A stretch of 64,000 nt of DNA from Suillus spraguei (lineage: Eukaryota > Basidiomycota > Agaricomycetes > Boletales > Suillaceae): contig JABCPU010000029.1 of NCBI GenBank assembly GCA_016800925.1, positions 248,001-312,000 on the forward strand, read 5' to 3'. Of the stretch, positions 1 to 11,810 are shown one piece after another. The notes below the pieces were generated by a model. It was not told the origin of the DNA and made no database searches. It saw only the letters and a program-made list of their open reading frames with translations. How positions within the stretch are numbered: position 1 is the first letter of the stretch; each line of letters opens with the position of its first letter. The position numbers and the translations under genes were made by a program.

Positions 1-2160
1 CTTGGGAAAACAGGTGGAGTGACAAATATGAACCTTTCTTTAGTTTCTTTTGAACAACTACCTTTGCACCCGATGGTGATTCATCGGGAGAAAGAGCTCT
101 TTTCACTGTGAAGGTGACAAGTAGTAAGAACATGCATGATTAGTATAATTTGAATAAGTGAGCACTCACTGTGATTAGTCCTCCTTGGCGATGTAAAGAT
201 ACAATCTAACCTGGGCTGTAGATAAACCACGGCCTAAGCTAGTATGCGAGTCTTGCGGTAATTCCAGCTTTGTCCGAAAGTTGATCTAAAGTAGCGAAAA
301 AGGTCAGTAATTCACTAGTGTTGCTGCCAAAGTGCGGAGCTGCGTCTGAGGTAGCCACAGGCATGAAAAATGCGCCTGCCATACTGTCCGTAGCGCATGA
401 ATACAGCGTGGGAACATGCAGTAAAAACTGTGGTAATGCAACAAAAAATGATAAGCAGTGTTAGGCAAAATCAAACTATACCAAAAGATCCCCTCACAGT
501 GGTCACCAATTGTAGAGAAACAATCCTGCCTGGGGGGGCAGGTATAAGAAGCAGGGAGCAGTATGTTCAGCCCAAAGGGCTTCTGACTAGCCAAAACTCA
601 AAGGAAGGAGAGAGGAAACAGTCAAAGACAGTGGTAGTGTTCACTTTAGAAAACTAGGTATCCAGGAGCTAACTAGTGAGCTATAAAAGCTGCCAAACTA
701 GAAAAGCTACAGAGAGGAAAGCTACACAAGAACTCAAATGAGTGAGGAGCTATGGTAAGCTGCCAGGAACAGTACTGGAACTAAGTAGAATCCTTGGTGG
801 TGCAAAGAGTGAAAGGTGAGGTGCTTATGTAATCATCAAAAGTGCGAACCTAAGGTAAGGAAAGTCCAAGTATGAGACACCATGCAAAAACTACCTTTTC
901 AAGCCCAGCCTGAGTTTGTCTGTCACAGCGATCTAGCCTTCATTTTACCTTTGGGGTCTGAGTGCTTGACTTCATCATCGGTTAGATCTAATTCCATTAA
1001 GGAAGTCGCAAGCTCGTTGTCTGACTTGCCATGGACTGAACTGTCCGTGTTGGACAAAAGCTGGTCACTGCAGTCATGTTCAGAATCTGAACCCACTATG
1101 ATAGGTTGCGTGTTCCAGGATTCATAAATGTCCTCAGGGACTCGATTCCTTGTTACTTAAAAATGAATTGTTAGCACATGAATGTTGAAGCAATACAAAG
1201 ACGCATGGACCTACCAAATTAGAGATGACAATCATTGACACTGGCTTTATCTTGTCCCTTGTGTTTTGCAAGGTCACTTCCAGTTGGAAATGTGACTTCA
1301 ACAACCGTCAACATCAGTCCGGTCTTGTTGAGGAGGCACCAAATAGGTTTATCTTCTTGAGTGGCCTGCAGTTGTGATGCTCGCTTCTCAACTTGCCCAT
1401 CCAGGTGACCGAAGACCTTTGGGAACCAGGTACATAGGTTTCTTGTGATCATCGGATATGTCCATCCGGTATTGATTCTAAATTGCTGATCAAGATAGCA
1501 CCCACAGTTCCTCATAGCCTGTATCTCGTTTTGCCCACCCTTGCCTGGGGCTTTGGTTTCTCTGAGAAAGCCATTCCTCTGTCAAATAATATAGTATAAG
1601 TTTGATCCATTGAAGGTGCTACTTGACTTACATCGACACCACAGGTTAGCATGGCGATTGATGCAACTTGAAACACAGTAGTCATTGCTGTGGTATTACT
1701 AGAGGCAGTGCTCCGGCGCATTTGACTAGCTGGGTATGGGCTAGTTTCTTTGCAATCCTAGAAGTTATAAAGTAAATTCCTGCACTAGATGTCAGCCCAT
1801 CTCGCACCTTTAGCAAGCCAGCTGTCACGAATTCCAAATACAAATCATTATTCCTTCCTCAATTTCCCTAAAGCGTCTAAACCCAGCGCTAAGACAAACC
1901 CTAACCCTATCAAAATTCCCATATCCGCTTCTATAACTGAACTTCCTGATGAAGATGAAAAGATCTTTTATGATGCTATCGGATAAGATAAGATAGTATC
2001 ATGTGATCTTAGAACCTTCTAGAATATGATACCATAACAATGTCACAACTATCACATTGTACAATTCTCACTTCTATTTTATGATTGACTAGTAGTTTCA
2101 AACTCAGTTTATATCTCAGTTTCAATATGTGTATATAGTTAGCTAGTTTCACTGTAGTAG
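1..2160. other. Repeat-rich degenerate stretch, no supported gene
   Basis: Several short open frames occur on both strands, for example 1219-1721 on the minus strand, but none gives a recognisable domain and they break off quickly. The sequence contains one copy of the dispersed repeat described separately at 192, and a two-unit telomere-like motif (CCCTAACCCT) near 1904 that is too short to be a telomere. I read the stretch as eroded mobile DNA. Confidence 0.5.
192..270 (+). repeat. Dispersed LTR-like repeat, copy 1 (partial)
   Basis: The sequence starting TGTAAAGATACAATCTAACC and running to about AGTCTTGCGG matches the first 70 or so bases of the copies at 6957 (plus) and 10552 (minus). 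Beyond that the three copies diverge. It starts with TG, as LTRs do, but I could not define a matching CA end or a target duplication, so calling it a solo LTR is an inference. Confidence 0.6.
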
Positions 2161-2164
2161 TTCT

Positions 2165-2847
2165 TTAGTTCAAACCTCTTGTATCTACATAGTAGCAATC
2201 CAAGACATCCTTGTTCCTCTCTCTTCTTGGGATAACCTTTGTTTGAGTCCTAGTCTCTGCCCTTGCGTTAATTTGTTTGTGGGTTGTGACACCAGCTGAT
2301 GGCGCAGGACCCTTGGCCAACTTATTGTAACTGGCAATCCAAGTAGAAGACAATGTTGATATGGCTTCTTCTTGGGCAGCGGTGAGTGGCAGGCTCCCTC
2401 ACCTCATGGTGGATGGCTTTTCATCGACACTTGCACCAGTTATTCAATCCAATATCTTCTTGACAGCAGCCGATGAACTTGGACGAGGTTCGTCCTGGAC
2501 ATTTTCTTGTGTGTAGCCTGATACCTTGCAAGGGTGCTTTCTATGGCCATGACCACACTCCACACAATGACCCTTGTCCTGCGACTTGGCAAAAAATTCC
2601 TCACAATCGCACAGTTGACTATTAGCATTGATACCTCTACAATAGATGCATCTATTGGTAGTGTCGCTCTCACCAGCAGGATCCATGAAGTCAGTGGTGA
2701 GTGGAAGAGGGTGTAGAAAGACTGTGACTTCAGGAGGAAGCGGCAGAAATGACCTGAAGTGAGGCTATTTAGTAGATTGTGTCTATATTTATATTTGCAG
2801 CTAATTCTGAGATCACCACTGGTAGAACTACATGACATTCTGTACAT
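2165..2847 (-). pseudogene. Cys-rich transposon-associated ORF remnant
   Basis: Minus-strand reading gives a segment (2444-2686) dense in paired cysteines: a CxxC pair, a CxC pair and then CxxCGHGxxKH, which looks like a small zinc-binding module. A second open piece lies at 2165-2353. From memory, similar Cys/His modules are frequent in multi-copy Agaricomycete ORFs tied to mobile DNA; I cannot name the family. The pieces are in different frames, with no clear start or intron structure, so I take it as a broken gene. A functional role is not supported. Confidence 0.35.
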
Positions 2848-3090
2848 GTATTTGCAGGTATATATCCTGCTCTAGAGAGTAATACCAAGTAATACCATCA
2901 CTCTCTACCGGTGGCTAAAAAATATGACAATATCACTAATGCTTGGCACCATAGCTTTGCTTGCTTAAACCATATCAATTCAGCAAGGGAAACGTGGAGC
3001 TCTTTGGATCCAAATCAACCAATGGGGATAGTCTCAAAAATCAGGTATTTGTTACCTTCCCACTCATCTGCAGTCAGCTTGCAATGGCAT

Positions 3091-3480
3091 GGTGTTGTTA
3101 CAATCGTACGTGCCCCTATTCATTTTCTCTTTGTCTCCCTTACTTGTATATCATGTCACATGACTCTGACTCATATGCTCAACACATCTGTACTATAGTT
3201 GCCTTCCTTGTTTGGGTACGCACTTACATTCTCACGTCTCTCTTGGTCCGTGCGCACATATTGGTCTATTTAAGCACGCTGTACTACGCTTGTATACCTT
3301 ACTTTAATCTTACTGGGTTTTACCTGGAATATCCTTCGCTTAGGTCTCCAACCTAAGTCGTCTTGAATTGTCTCTAAGTCTAAGCACTCCTTAGCCTTAG
3401 TCTCTGTTCTTGAAGAACCTCTTAGACTCATCTTTGAGGCTGAATCCTTGATCGTACTCGGAACGCGTTCCTTGTACTTT
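3091..3480 (+). repeat. Probable solo LTR
   Basis: The stretch opens with TGTTGTTACAATCG, has a TATTTAAG element near 3268 at a position typical of an LTR promoter, is followed by a pyrimidine-rich leader, and closes with a CA just before the integrase remnant. This fits an LTR of the Copia type. I did not find a convincing 5-bp target duplication, so both ends are approximate. Confidence 0.35.
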
Positions 3481-5346
3481 CACCTTGTCCTCTTCTGGAC
3501 ATTGTAGAACTTCCCAGCAGACCGACTGTGTCTTTTCACTGTCACTGGTGACGCCACCCCAGTTCGTAACAGGTGTGATATCATATCTTCGGCTACAACT
3601 TCAGCGAGAACAGCAGAAAATTGCTGGTGTGTTTCGTCATTGACGAAAGGTTTCCTTTGTGACGGAACACTGATGGCTTCATGGTGGACATGGTCCCTTT
3701 GCTGGTCATTGATTGCCTGTACTATATTTTGAGGTTCCTCATCACCATCACTGTCTTCCTCGTCCATGGGATGTCCCGCTCCAGTCTGGTGTTGCCTTCG
3801 AGTTGCAGTATGGCCATGGACCCCATAATATTCATTAATTATGTCAGGATGAATGCCTTCACAGTCATCTCAATATACACCAAATTGCACTTGCCCCAAA
3901 AAATGTAAATCCTGTGTTGTCATCCATAACGTGTCAATGTAATGGTTATGTCAAGAATGCGACTGTGATCTTACTTTTGGACTCTTATCATTTGTCAAGA
4001 AATAGAGTTTGGAGTAACCAGATGTGACTAGAGATGTCAGGGCGAAGCCCATGGTAGTTCTCAAGTCGAGTAAAAATGCTCTCCATTTCTGAGCAAACTG
4101 GGTGCCCACCTCAACCCACAAACACTCGATTCATGAATTACGGGTAGAACTGATACTCAAGAGTTAGCATGTGACATAGTTAATCAACAGAATCAAGTAC
4201 GACTCATGATCCCCACATGAACGATGCTCAGCGTGGTCCATTTTTCATTATCATATAAGTCGTGATGTCGAGGTTCTCTCCACCACGATCTCCTCGCATG
4301 CGAGAGGGTGTCCCAAAGTCTCATGTTGCATGCTTGAAAAGGTCTAAAACAGTCACTGAGCAGTTGTTATTACTCACTCTGAGTCCAGTTATCTGATGAG
4401 AACAAACATTAGAATCAACTGCAGAAATGAGATATATCAGACTCAGACCATTCTGCAAAACCCATCAATAAATCCATGAATTACAATTCCCCATTGGATT
4501 AGCTTATGATGCCCGTCTACATGCTATAAAGCATTGGGGCGCTTCACATGGTATTTTCATCTACGCTTGACTCAACGATCTCATAACACCTGACCCAAGC
4601 CATCCACTCTACGAAGTGATTCTACAACTCGTTGATGCTGCACTCAGAGACCATGTCTATGAAGAAAACCGATTATGTATCTGATGCCTGAGTCCGGTCG
4701 CTTTTTTTTGAACTTGCCAACAAGGACATCCAGATTGCCATTCGTAAGTTTGGAATACTGTTGTGCGACTCCATGGCCTTTCATATAGAGTCGCAGGGTA
4801 TTCCTGTGGAGTCCCAATGTCTTAGCAAGTTCTGTCAGCTTAATCTGTCATGAATTAGAAACTGCTTCAGCAAGGAATTCAATGTCAATAATTTTTTTTG
4901 GATGACCTGCACAATTCATGCATAGCAAGGTCACTGGTTCCAGAAACACTACATCCTTGTCCATACTTGGTTGCACAGTTAATAACTATTGAAATCAAGT
5001 AAGCCAATGGTGTGAATTACCAGTTTTAAGTATTGTATTGAAATGATGACAACTGCGCTGAGATTTCTCCTAGAACATTTGCTGCATGAGGTAGCCAATC
5101 ACATATCTCGTTTCCTCGAGGATTATGTGCGAGTGCTTCTAGGAGAGGTATGGCATCTTTTGACAATGTTTCTATATGAAACATAAGCTGAAGGGGATCA
5201 GCATCTTCTTGATTCAGAATCCAGAAGGCATGCCGGTAGATATCTGAGAGTATATCATATGCAGTAAGAAAATTTGCTGGCAATGGAGCCTGAGTCACTG
5301 CACAAGATGGAAATTGAGGAAAGGTCCGTGGTAGTATTACAGGCAT
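3480..5346 (-). pseudogene. Integrase-core (rve-type) transposase pseudogene
   Basis: Read on the minus strand, the pieces line up as one protein. An N-terminal helical region is at 5346-5026. A helix-turn-helix with the core LAKTLGLHRNTLRLY lies around 4835-4740. The first catalytic Asp sits in a HVDGHHKLIQWGIVIHGFID block around 4525-4465. A GDRGGEN block holding the second Asp is near 4300-4280, an IERLWVEVG block holding the Glu is near 4135-4065, and an acidic tail is at 3860-3480. The order and motifs match the integrase-core proteins that are abundant in Agaricomycete genomes. The gene is dead: the Trp before HVDG is a TAG stop (4524-4526), and frameshifts separate the blocks. No terminal repeats were recognised. 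Confidence 0.75.
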
Positions 5347-6956
5347 TTAGTTGGATATCCCCTACTTTTTTCAGCAGGAAACCCTGGTTCAAGGTGGAAC
5401 ACCAGCTTACGCCACAGTTTTCACTTATAAGGTGTGAATACAGTCTACCACCACCCTTCGAAATCATGCCTCCCACCCATTTGGTACAATGCAACAGTAG
5501 CTGTTGGTCTCAGCCCCCCATACTTCCTGGATTCAGAGGACCATCCCCAGGGAATGGGAATGTCAGGAGGCACTCCGCACCTACAACAAGTCTTGTGAAA
5601 AGTCAAGCTACCACCTTTGTTGTGGAGTCAACTTCAAACCTGGAAGTACCAAAGGAGCCCCAGTCAATACCAGCAGCACCAGAATTGCTGCACCCAAAAA
5701 ACATCGAAAATGCAGAATTAAACATACAGGGTTCTAGTACGTTCGTTGCAACCTACAGATAATATTATTTATTTATTTACCAATCTTTGCAGGTTTGTGT
5801 GAACTGATTATCAGCAGAATTTGGAATGGTGGTGATGGGCCCGAAGTTGAGGTATGAGAAGCTCCGTATTTCTTATCTTTCTCATGCTGATCGCTGCAGT
5901 AGGTATTCCCGAACGTTACAGAAGAAGACTATGATTATATTTTGAATGCTATTGGATGTGATGATAATCTAGTTCGCAAGTGAGTCTTTTCGTAGTTTTC
6001 CAAATCAGAGCTGATCTTGTACTCTGCCTTAGACCGTCATACATCCCCAATCTTAAGCAACTTGTTGCCACCCTGCCTTCCCCAATTCATGAGGTGATCC
6101 TGGTGCCTTTGCACACTGTGATGGGGATTATCGTCGACTCTTTCACCATTCCGGATGATTTCGACATTTCCTTACCCATCCACACAGCATGGATGATAGA
6201 CTCACCTGCTACTGCAGATCTCCCTCACAGTGATAAGAATTATCGCCTTGGGATTTCTGACATGTTCCTGATGTTGCAGACGCACAACACTGACATCCTT
6301 CCCTTCTGGCCATTCAAGGTGTCTGTCTCTCAGAGTTCTGAAGCTGCCATAGCAAAGTTGCAGAAGTTCAGTGATCAGAATGACAATGTCTTGGCCATCA
6401 CTCATATCCACATTGCTGAAGCCCAGAAACATATGTTACCCACATATGAATGGGCTGTTGAGCAGGGGCGTTCAGATGAAGGAGTTGACATGCTCGGAAG
6501 ATGGTGGATTTTCATCACTCTCTCATACATGGTGCCACCCTGTAATGGTTACCATTTCTACGTGGATCTGCCCTCCTGATGGACAATTGAACCTTAAATC
6601 TCGACACTCTCGTTATCATGCGACTGCCGTATGTGTCCCTCAATGTCGTTCAATATCAATGCTGACTATTCACAGATACTCTACCCCAACCAAGATGTGC
6701 GGGGCCTCACAAAGTCCAATGCATGCTTCAACACACGCTGGAGAGAATCCACGATGCAGTCATTGAACACTTATGAACTGAGCACATGCACAACAGGCAA
6801 CTACTGTAAGTGCTACTATTTGGTGATTGTCATAAATTCAACAATTCGATTGTTTTCAACGACTTACTTGAGGTTGTGAAGAAGTGGACCCCACCTAGTG
6901 AGTTACTTAATTGGAACAAGTGCATGAAAGAAATGCGGGCAGTGACGAAGCAAACT
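5347..6956 (+). pseudogene. Unrecognised ORF remnants cut off by a repeat
   Basis: Plus-strand coding-like segments lie at 5980-6579, 6631-6800 and 6810-6992. Together they suggest one spliced or frameshifted protein; the last segment contains the run VVKKWTPPSELLNWNKCMKE. I recognise no domain. The final frame continues straight into the dispersed repeat that starts at about 6957 and stops 30-odd bases inside it, so the gene appears to have been truncated by that insertion. It could be a host gene or part of an older element. Confidence 0.3.
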
Positions 6957-7830
6957 GGTGTAAAGATACAATCTAGCCTGGGCTGTAGATAAACACGGCC
7001 TGAGCTAGTATGCGAGTCTTGCACTCTACCTAGTCTGCTTCACTTGCAAGGCAAGAACGTTCGACCCTAAAGGGGGATGCCTATTTAGTATGGTCAAGTT
7101 CGAGTCTAACTTGTTTGCAAACAAGTGTTGTGGTCAGCGTAAGTTGCCACGATCAGTGATGATACCACCGGAACTAGTGTCATGAGTAGCAGTGCTACCA
7201 TCATCGAGATAAGGTCAGTAACAGTAGTGTTGAACAAGCGATGTTGAGTGGTGGTCTCAGTGGTAGTGGTAAGGTTGCGAGCAATGCAAAGAAACAGTAA
7301 AGAAGTCTGCGGTACTTTCAGTGGTAAAGTAGCGGTTCGTGGAAAGTTCAGTCAAAGTAACAGTCGAAAGTTCAGCAGTATGCCAGCGGTAACAGAGAAC
7401 GAGCGTGATGTATTAATGAGCGATAAGGAAACTTTAAAGACTATGTCCACTACTGGGTAGATCCAGAGCTAGACAGTAATCCTGACCTATAGTATGTGCA
7501 ATGGTGTAAAATCAGGTACTGTATCGTGCGGGTACGCGGTGCTTATATCCTAATTCGTATGTACTCGGAATATTCTAGGTGAGATCAGTAGCGCTGGAGT
7601 GTAGTAACTGCCGTAAGTAAACATAGTGCGAGGCACTGCGGCACGAGGCAACATGTAATAACGCTTGCCATTGAATCAGTGATAATGAACAGAAAAAAAA
7701 CTACGCACCAAATGGAGCTATGCGGACGTGGCAAGGACATGGAAGGACATCGTTCATGGATCGTGGTGCGGCAGTCAGTACAGTGTGCGGTAAGCATGGG
7801 ATGCCGCTGGTACTGCTAAAGGGGTAAGAA
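6957..7830 (+). repeat. Dispersed LTR-like repeat, copy 2
   Basis: This copy opens with TGTAAAGATACAATCTAGCC. Its first 120 bp, through the GACCCTAAAGGG motif, match the copy on the opposite strand at 10552. Downstream both copies become rich in GCGGTAA/GTGGTAA-like words without base-by-base alignment. The end at 7830 is a guess based on where that composition fades. Confidence 0.55.
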
Positions 7831-8169
7831 GGCCATGGACAAGTGGTAACTCCTGTAGACGTGAGATGAGTGTCAAAATATGGGATTTTAAGCCCAGCGC
7901 CAATATGTTCGTTACACCGGATTTGATTGATACTGCTCATGGCACCGCAGCTTCCTCAAGTGTGCTGCTGATGAAAACGAGGATGTATCTGGTGGGTCTA
8001 GAATGAGCAAGAGAGGGAGGGTCGGGTAACATGTCTAATTCTACTGTGTGTCTTGTGTGTTTCGTCAATGTTGTCACTAGCTTTCGAATCAGACTAATTG
8101 TACTACTATTGTTTTGTATGCTGTGTCGGTGTTGTTTGAATGACTTGTATAATATGTTTTTTTTGAGCC
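7831..8169. other. No gene seen
   Basis: Only short fragmentary frames are present. The base composition resembles the preceding repeat. Nothing recognisable is found here. Confidence 0.5.
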
Positions 8170-8760
8170 TTAGTTTCCCTCATGTTTAGTACTGCTAGAC
8201 TTTATCCATGGACTCATCATACTTGTGAACAACATGGCCTTAGGTCGACCAGCTTTTGAACATCGCAATGGGAGTCTATACTCACTGCCAGTGTCACGGT
8301 GCAGCCAAAGCTCTTCATGGACAAAAATGCACTGGAGGTTTGAATAAAATGTGCAAGCCCTGAATTGAACACAGTGTGGGGGTACAATGTGCATGCTGCG
8401 GAACAGTGCGAACGTGCAAATAATAAATGTGCAGATATAACGCCATAATAAAGGCCAGTGAATTTCGGATCATCCTTCAGCTGTGGGTGGCCATCAAGCT
8501 GTGCTTGAATCAAGGAAACATGTTCAGGATTGTTTCAAGCACCATCCAGAGCTTGCGCAAGTTCGAGAAGATCGGCTTTTGACTTGCTGCTGAGAGAGCC
8601 GCTGAATACTGCATGAGCATCGCGAGTGCCGCACTTCAGCATTGCGGAGTTTTGATTTACACAGTCTCAGTGTACACACCCGAATGTCCATAGCCTTATA
8701 CTGACATTGAACGAAAATTGTTTCACACACCCAAGTGTGTGGTAAAAGCAAGGTAACAAC
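8170..8760 (-). pseudogene. SAP-like helical domain remnant
   Basis: On the minus strand, frames between 8640 and 8430 give SGSLSSKSKADLLELAQALD, an in-frame stop, then EHVSLIQAQLDGHPQLKDD. The pattern of a basic helix, a short loop and a second helix followed by a spaced Leu/Ile helix resembles SAP-type DNA-binding motifs seen in mobile-element-linked fungal ORFs. That identification is from memory and weak. The in-frame stop and the surrounding frameshifts mark it as a relic. Confidence 0.3.
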
Positions 8761-9240
8761 GACTATTTATTAAGATTAGGAAAAATGCTCAATGGTGATT
8801 GATTTACCATGTTTATGGGACCAAATTTTCTGAGGTCAGATTGAGGTCAGGCTGACTCTGGCTGAGCACTATGGCCACCCTGGACAGGTGGTGGTGGTGC
8901 AGTGTGCAATACATCAAAAGTTCCTCTCAACCTCTATTTTTTTGCCTCTCAAAAAGCACTATTTTTTTGGTCCAAAGACCTTGAAAACGTCTGAAGGTGA
9001 ACGGAGCAAAGCGCTTGTCTGTTTGTCTTCATGTTATTGGCCTAACAGTTGGTTATTTGTATCAGCCTTTGAGCGTAATTCTAACTCGTGATGCATTTTA
9101 ATATTTGCAACTAAATTGCTTAATGGTTCAGCGTGCACAGTGAAAAAACAGTCCTAGATTCCTAGCCATATCTACAGTAAACAACGGCTATTAGTTATAC
9201 AGTTGGTTACAATATATTCAAAAAGATGAGGCAAAGCGTA

Positions 9241-9410
9241 GGGAGATACAAGGCTGATAATATGATGGATGTGAATGTGGTGTGAAATGAATCAGTGGAC
9301 AAGGCAAAGCATAGCGCGACTTCAAACTGACAATACAATGTTTGGATCCTAGGACATATGAACGTGGTGGGAAATGAATTAGCGGAAGGCCAAGGACACT
9401 GCGACAGATA
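9241..9410 (+). pseudogene. LINE-type RNase H C-terminal scraps, duplicated
   Basis: Translation from 9343 reads WILGHMNVVGNELAEGQG, which matches the C-terminal signature of RNase H in non-LTR retrotransposons (W-I/V-P-G-H-x-G-x-x-G-N-E-x-A-D). A second, more eroded version starts at 9262 (MDVNVV, stop, NESVDKAK), so the same block occurs twice in about 90 bp. No reverse transcriptase is recognisable nearby. This is a fragment of a Tad1-like or related LINE. Confidence 0.55.
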
Positions 9411-9419
9411 ACAGTACAT

Positions 9420-10139
9420 ACCTACTATATATTACATGTGATATCCATGTCATCCTGTGATGAAATGATGTCAGAAACAAATAGTTGCACTGAAATACAC
9501 AAACTGAGTGAGCGCACTGCATCTCAACATCTTGATCATCTTGATCAATGTCCATATATTCCTAGACAGAGCTGCTGAGAAATTGACAGCACAAAATGAG
9601 AGATACGTACCGGTTGAGCGCTGTCCCCTGTTACACTGTCACACACCTCCATCGCATTGTGACAAACAAACTCACGCTGAGCTTGAAACAGCGCATTTTC
9701 ATATAGGTGTCAACCAGCAATCATTATCCTTACCCTTCGGCTTCACCGTCCTACTTTACCATGCATTTACCCCTATCTAACAGTATCATTCCGCACTCCG
9801 GAAGCCTCGTTGCAGCTTAGGAGCTGTACTGCGGCAACTTTCCCGTGAAGTGGTGATCTTCGGCAATCTCCACGAACCCATTTGGCATCCTCAAGCAAAA
9901 TTTACCGTCCATCCTATGTCCATCCAGTCTCACCAGTATGTGATGTTTTGTCAACTATAGTGCAGTCTTATCACATGTCTGCTGCTGTTAATCCTATCCC
10001 TTCCATTTCTGTTGCTATTCATTTATATAAAATTCCTAGGTACCTGTACTCATTCCTTACTTCCCTCCTATAGTACACATGGTACTTAGGAATAGTCACC
10101 ACTACTGTCACTACGAAATAAAGTCCTTTACGAAGTTAC
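9420..10139. other. No gene seen
   Basis: Short frames with no recognisable domain occur here. A 35-bp stretch around 9451-9486 resembles the intron-like stretch at 10586-10622 (both contain GATGAAA...AGAAACAAATA), a hint of a shared older element. Confidence 0.4.
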
Positions 10140-10552
10140 TGTCTCTAAGAATTGCTTTACTGCTGCACGCACCACCGCTCGTTACCGCTTTCCCACACTT
10201 CACTGCTACACTGCCACTTGTTTTACTGCAGAAGTTCCCACGCTTACCGCAGTTTTACCGCTCATACTACCGCAATTTTACTGTTCACGCTACCACTTGC
10301 CTACTGCATTCCCACGCTTACCGCAAGTTTCCCACAGACCAGAGGTCACCGCTAGCATCTCGCTACCTCTGACGGCATTCTCGCACCACAAGTTGGGCAA
10401 TATCAAACTATACTAACTTAGCATTCCCTTTAGGGTCGAACATTCTTGCCTTCGCAAGTGAAGCAGACTAGGTAGAGCGCAAGACTCGCATACTAGCTTA
10501 GGCCGTGGTTTATCTACAGCTCAGGCTAGATTGTATTTTTACAGCATCCTCC
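10140..10552 (-). repeat. Dispersed LTR-like repeat, copy 3, inverted
   Basis: On the minus strand, starting at about 10550, the sequence TGTAAAAATACAATCTAGCC and the next 120 bp match the copy at 6957, including the GACCCTAAAGGG motif. It then passes into GCGGTAAGCGTGGGAA-like words. With the copy at 6957 it forms an inverted pair 3.6 kb apart. The lower boundary is approximate. Confidence 0.55.
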
Positions 10553-10731
10553 CCATTGGCCTTGTCATCATCGACGATCATGTAGTATTCCTGCGATGAA
10601 AGAATGTAAGAAACAAATACATAGATATATATATTTATGTACCATTTGAGTGTCATTCCCCACAACATTGACTTCATCAAAGATGTCCATTGGTTCCTAC
10701 AACAAAAAAAATTAAAAAAATGAACTAACAT
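10520..10731 (-). pseudogene. Truncated coding fragment ending in the inverted repeat
   Basis: Minus-strand reading gives PMDIFDEVNVVGNDTQM, a plausible 50-nt AT-rich intron (GTACAT...GCAG) and then EYYMIVDDDKANGED. After that it enters the dispersed repeat in frame and stops. It is probably the last usable piece of a gene broken by the repeat. No family was recognised. Confidence 0.3.
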
Positions 10732-10739
10732 ACACTTAT

Positions 10740-11810
10740 AGTTATACTAATTAGGTGCATCCCCTCCCCTTTATGTTTGTCATGGTCAACCTCCATTAGG
10801 CCCAACAAAGCAGTAATCTGTGCGCCTTCAGTCTTATATCAAAGTAGATACAAAAATACATACCAATGCATCATCGTAGTAGTTGCCATCAGATATTTTT
10901 GTGTAATGGTAAGCGTCGGTCAGTAACTTACAGCTACGTGATACTACTTGTTGTGACATTGTGACGATCACCTCTGAGCTTCGTCCATCACCACCACAAT
11001 ATGGCAACTGCTATGGCAGCTTTGGCCTTTCATCAAAATGATGTCAGCAAATAAAACTAGACTTATCATTTCCAGCAGCATGGGATAGAGTTTCTTCAGG
11101 AGGGGAGGGGCTTCGGTTGGTGTTCAGCTTTAGCCGAGAGCCAAAAGACAGGTGCTGAACTCTCTCCAGAAAACAAGATCGACATGCGCTATGAAGCTTG
11201 AGTGAGAGGAGCGCGCTGCAAGTCACGTGACATGACAATATCAATGCGACTGATCTAAAGACAACGTGAGAGCAAAGGAATGTTTCAATCAGAGAAAACT
11301 AAAAAGGAGGCAGCTAGATATCAAAATGAGCACAGGCAATGTCCTCGAGTGTGAGGTATTTGAAGGGCTCGAAAGGATCCCGTTGTTCATACATGCAGCA
11401 ACATAGCCATGTCAATGACACTGGTGGAAGAGAGCAATGGCGAAGATATTCACAATGAAGGCATCTAGGAATGACATCAAGTAAATGCATGAGGGCAGTA
11501 GCGCAGGTGTGTGCGACACGAACATGGCCTCAGTAAAAGTTAAATATTTCTTTGGAAATTGTTGGATGTTGTGTCCATACAAAGACCAGAAGCTTACCTC
11601 TCTGTATTGGAAGTAATGTGTCTTTGGCAGTATTAGATTGGATGTAACATTTCAAGGCGGTAGTTGTGCCAAAATACAATTGTTGACATTGGTTGCGGTA
11701 TTACTTGTGCAAAGTATTGCCCAATGCTCATTGCTCACTGCTCACATCACATGCCATTGGCCAAGCATTCCTGCCTCTGGCCCTCTGCAACTTCACCAAT
11801 CAATTCAATT
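10740..11810. other. No gene seen
   Basis: Fragmentary frames only on both strands. I recognise no domain, repeat or RNA in this stretch. Confidence 0.5.

Noticed and set aside
1899..1915. Telomere repeat (CCCTAACCCT)
   Set aside because: Only two units, flanked by ordinary sequence; chance or an old healing scar at most. A similar TTAGGGTTAA at about 55970 sits inside the transposon end.
6957..10552. A single transposon bounded by the inverted repeat pair
   Set aside because: The repeats also occur singly at 192, the content between them is a mix of unrelated relics, and each copy truncates a different coding frame, so two independent insertions are likelier.
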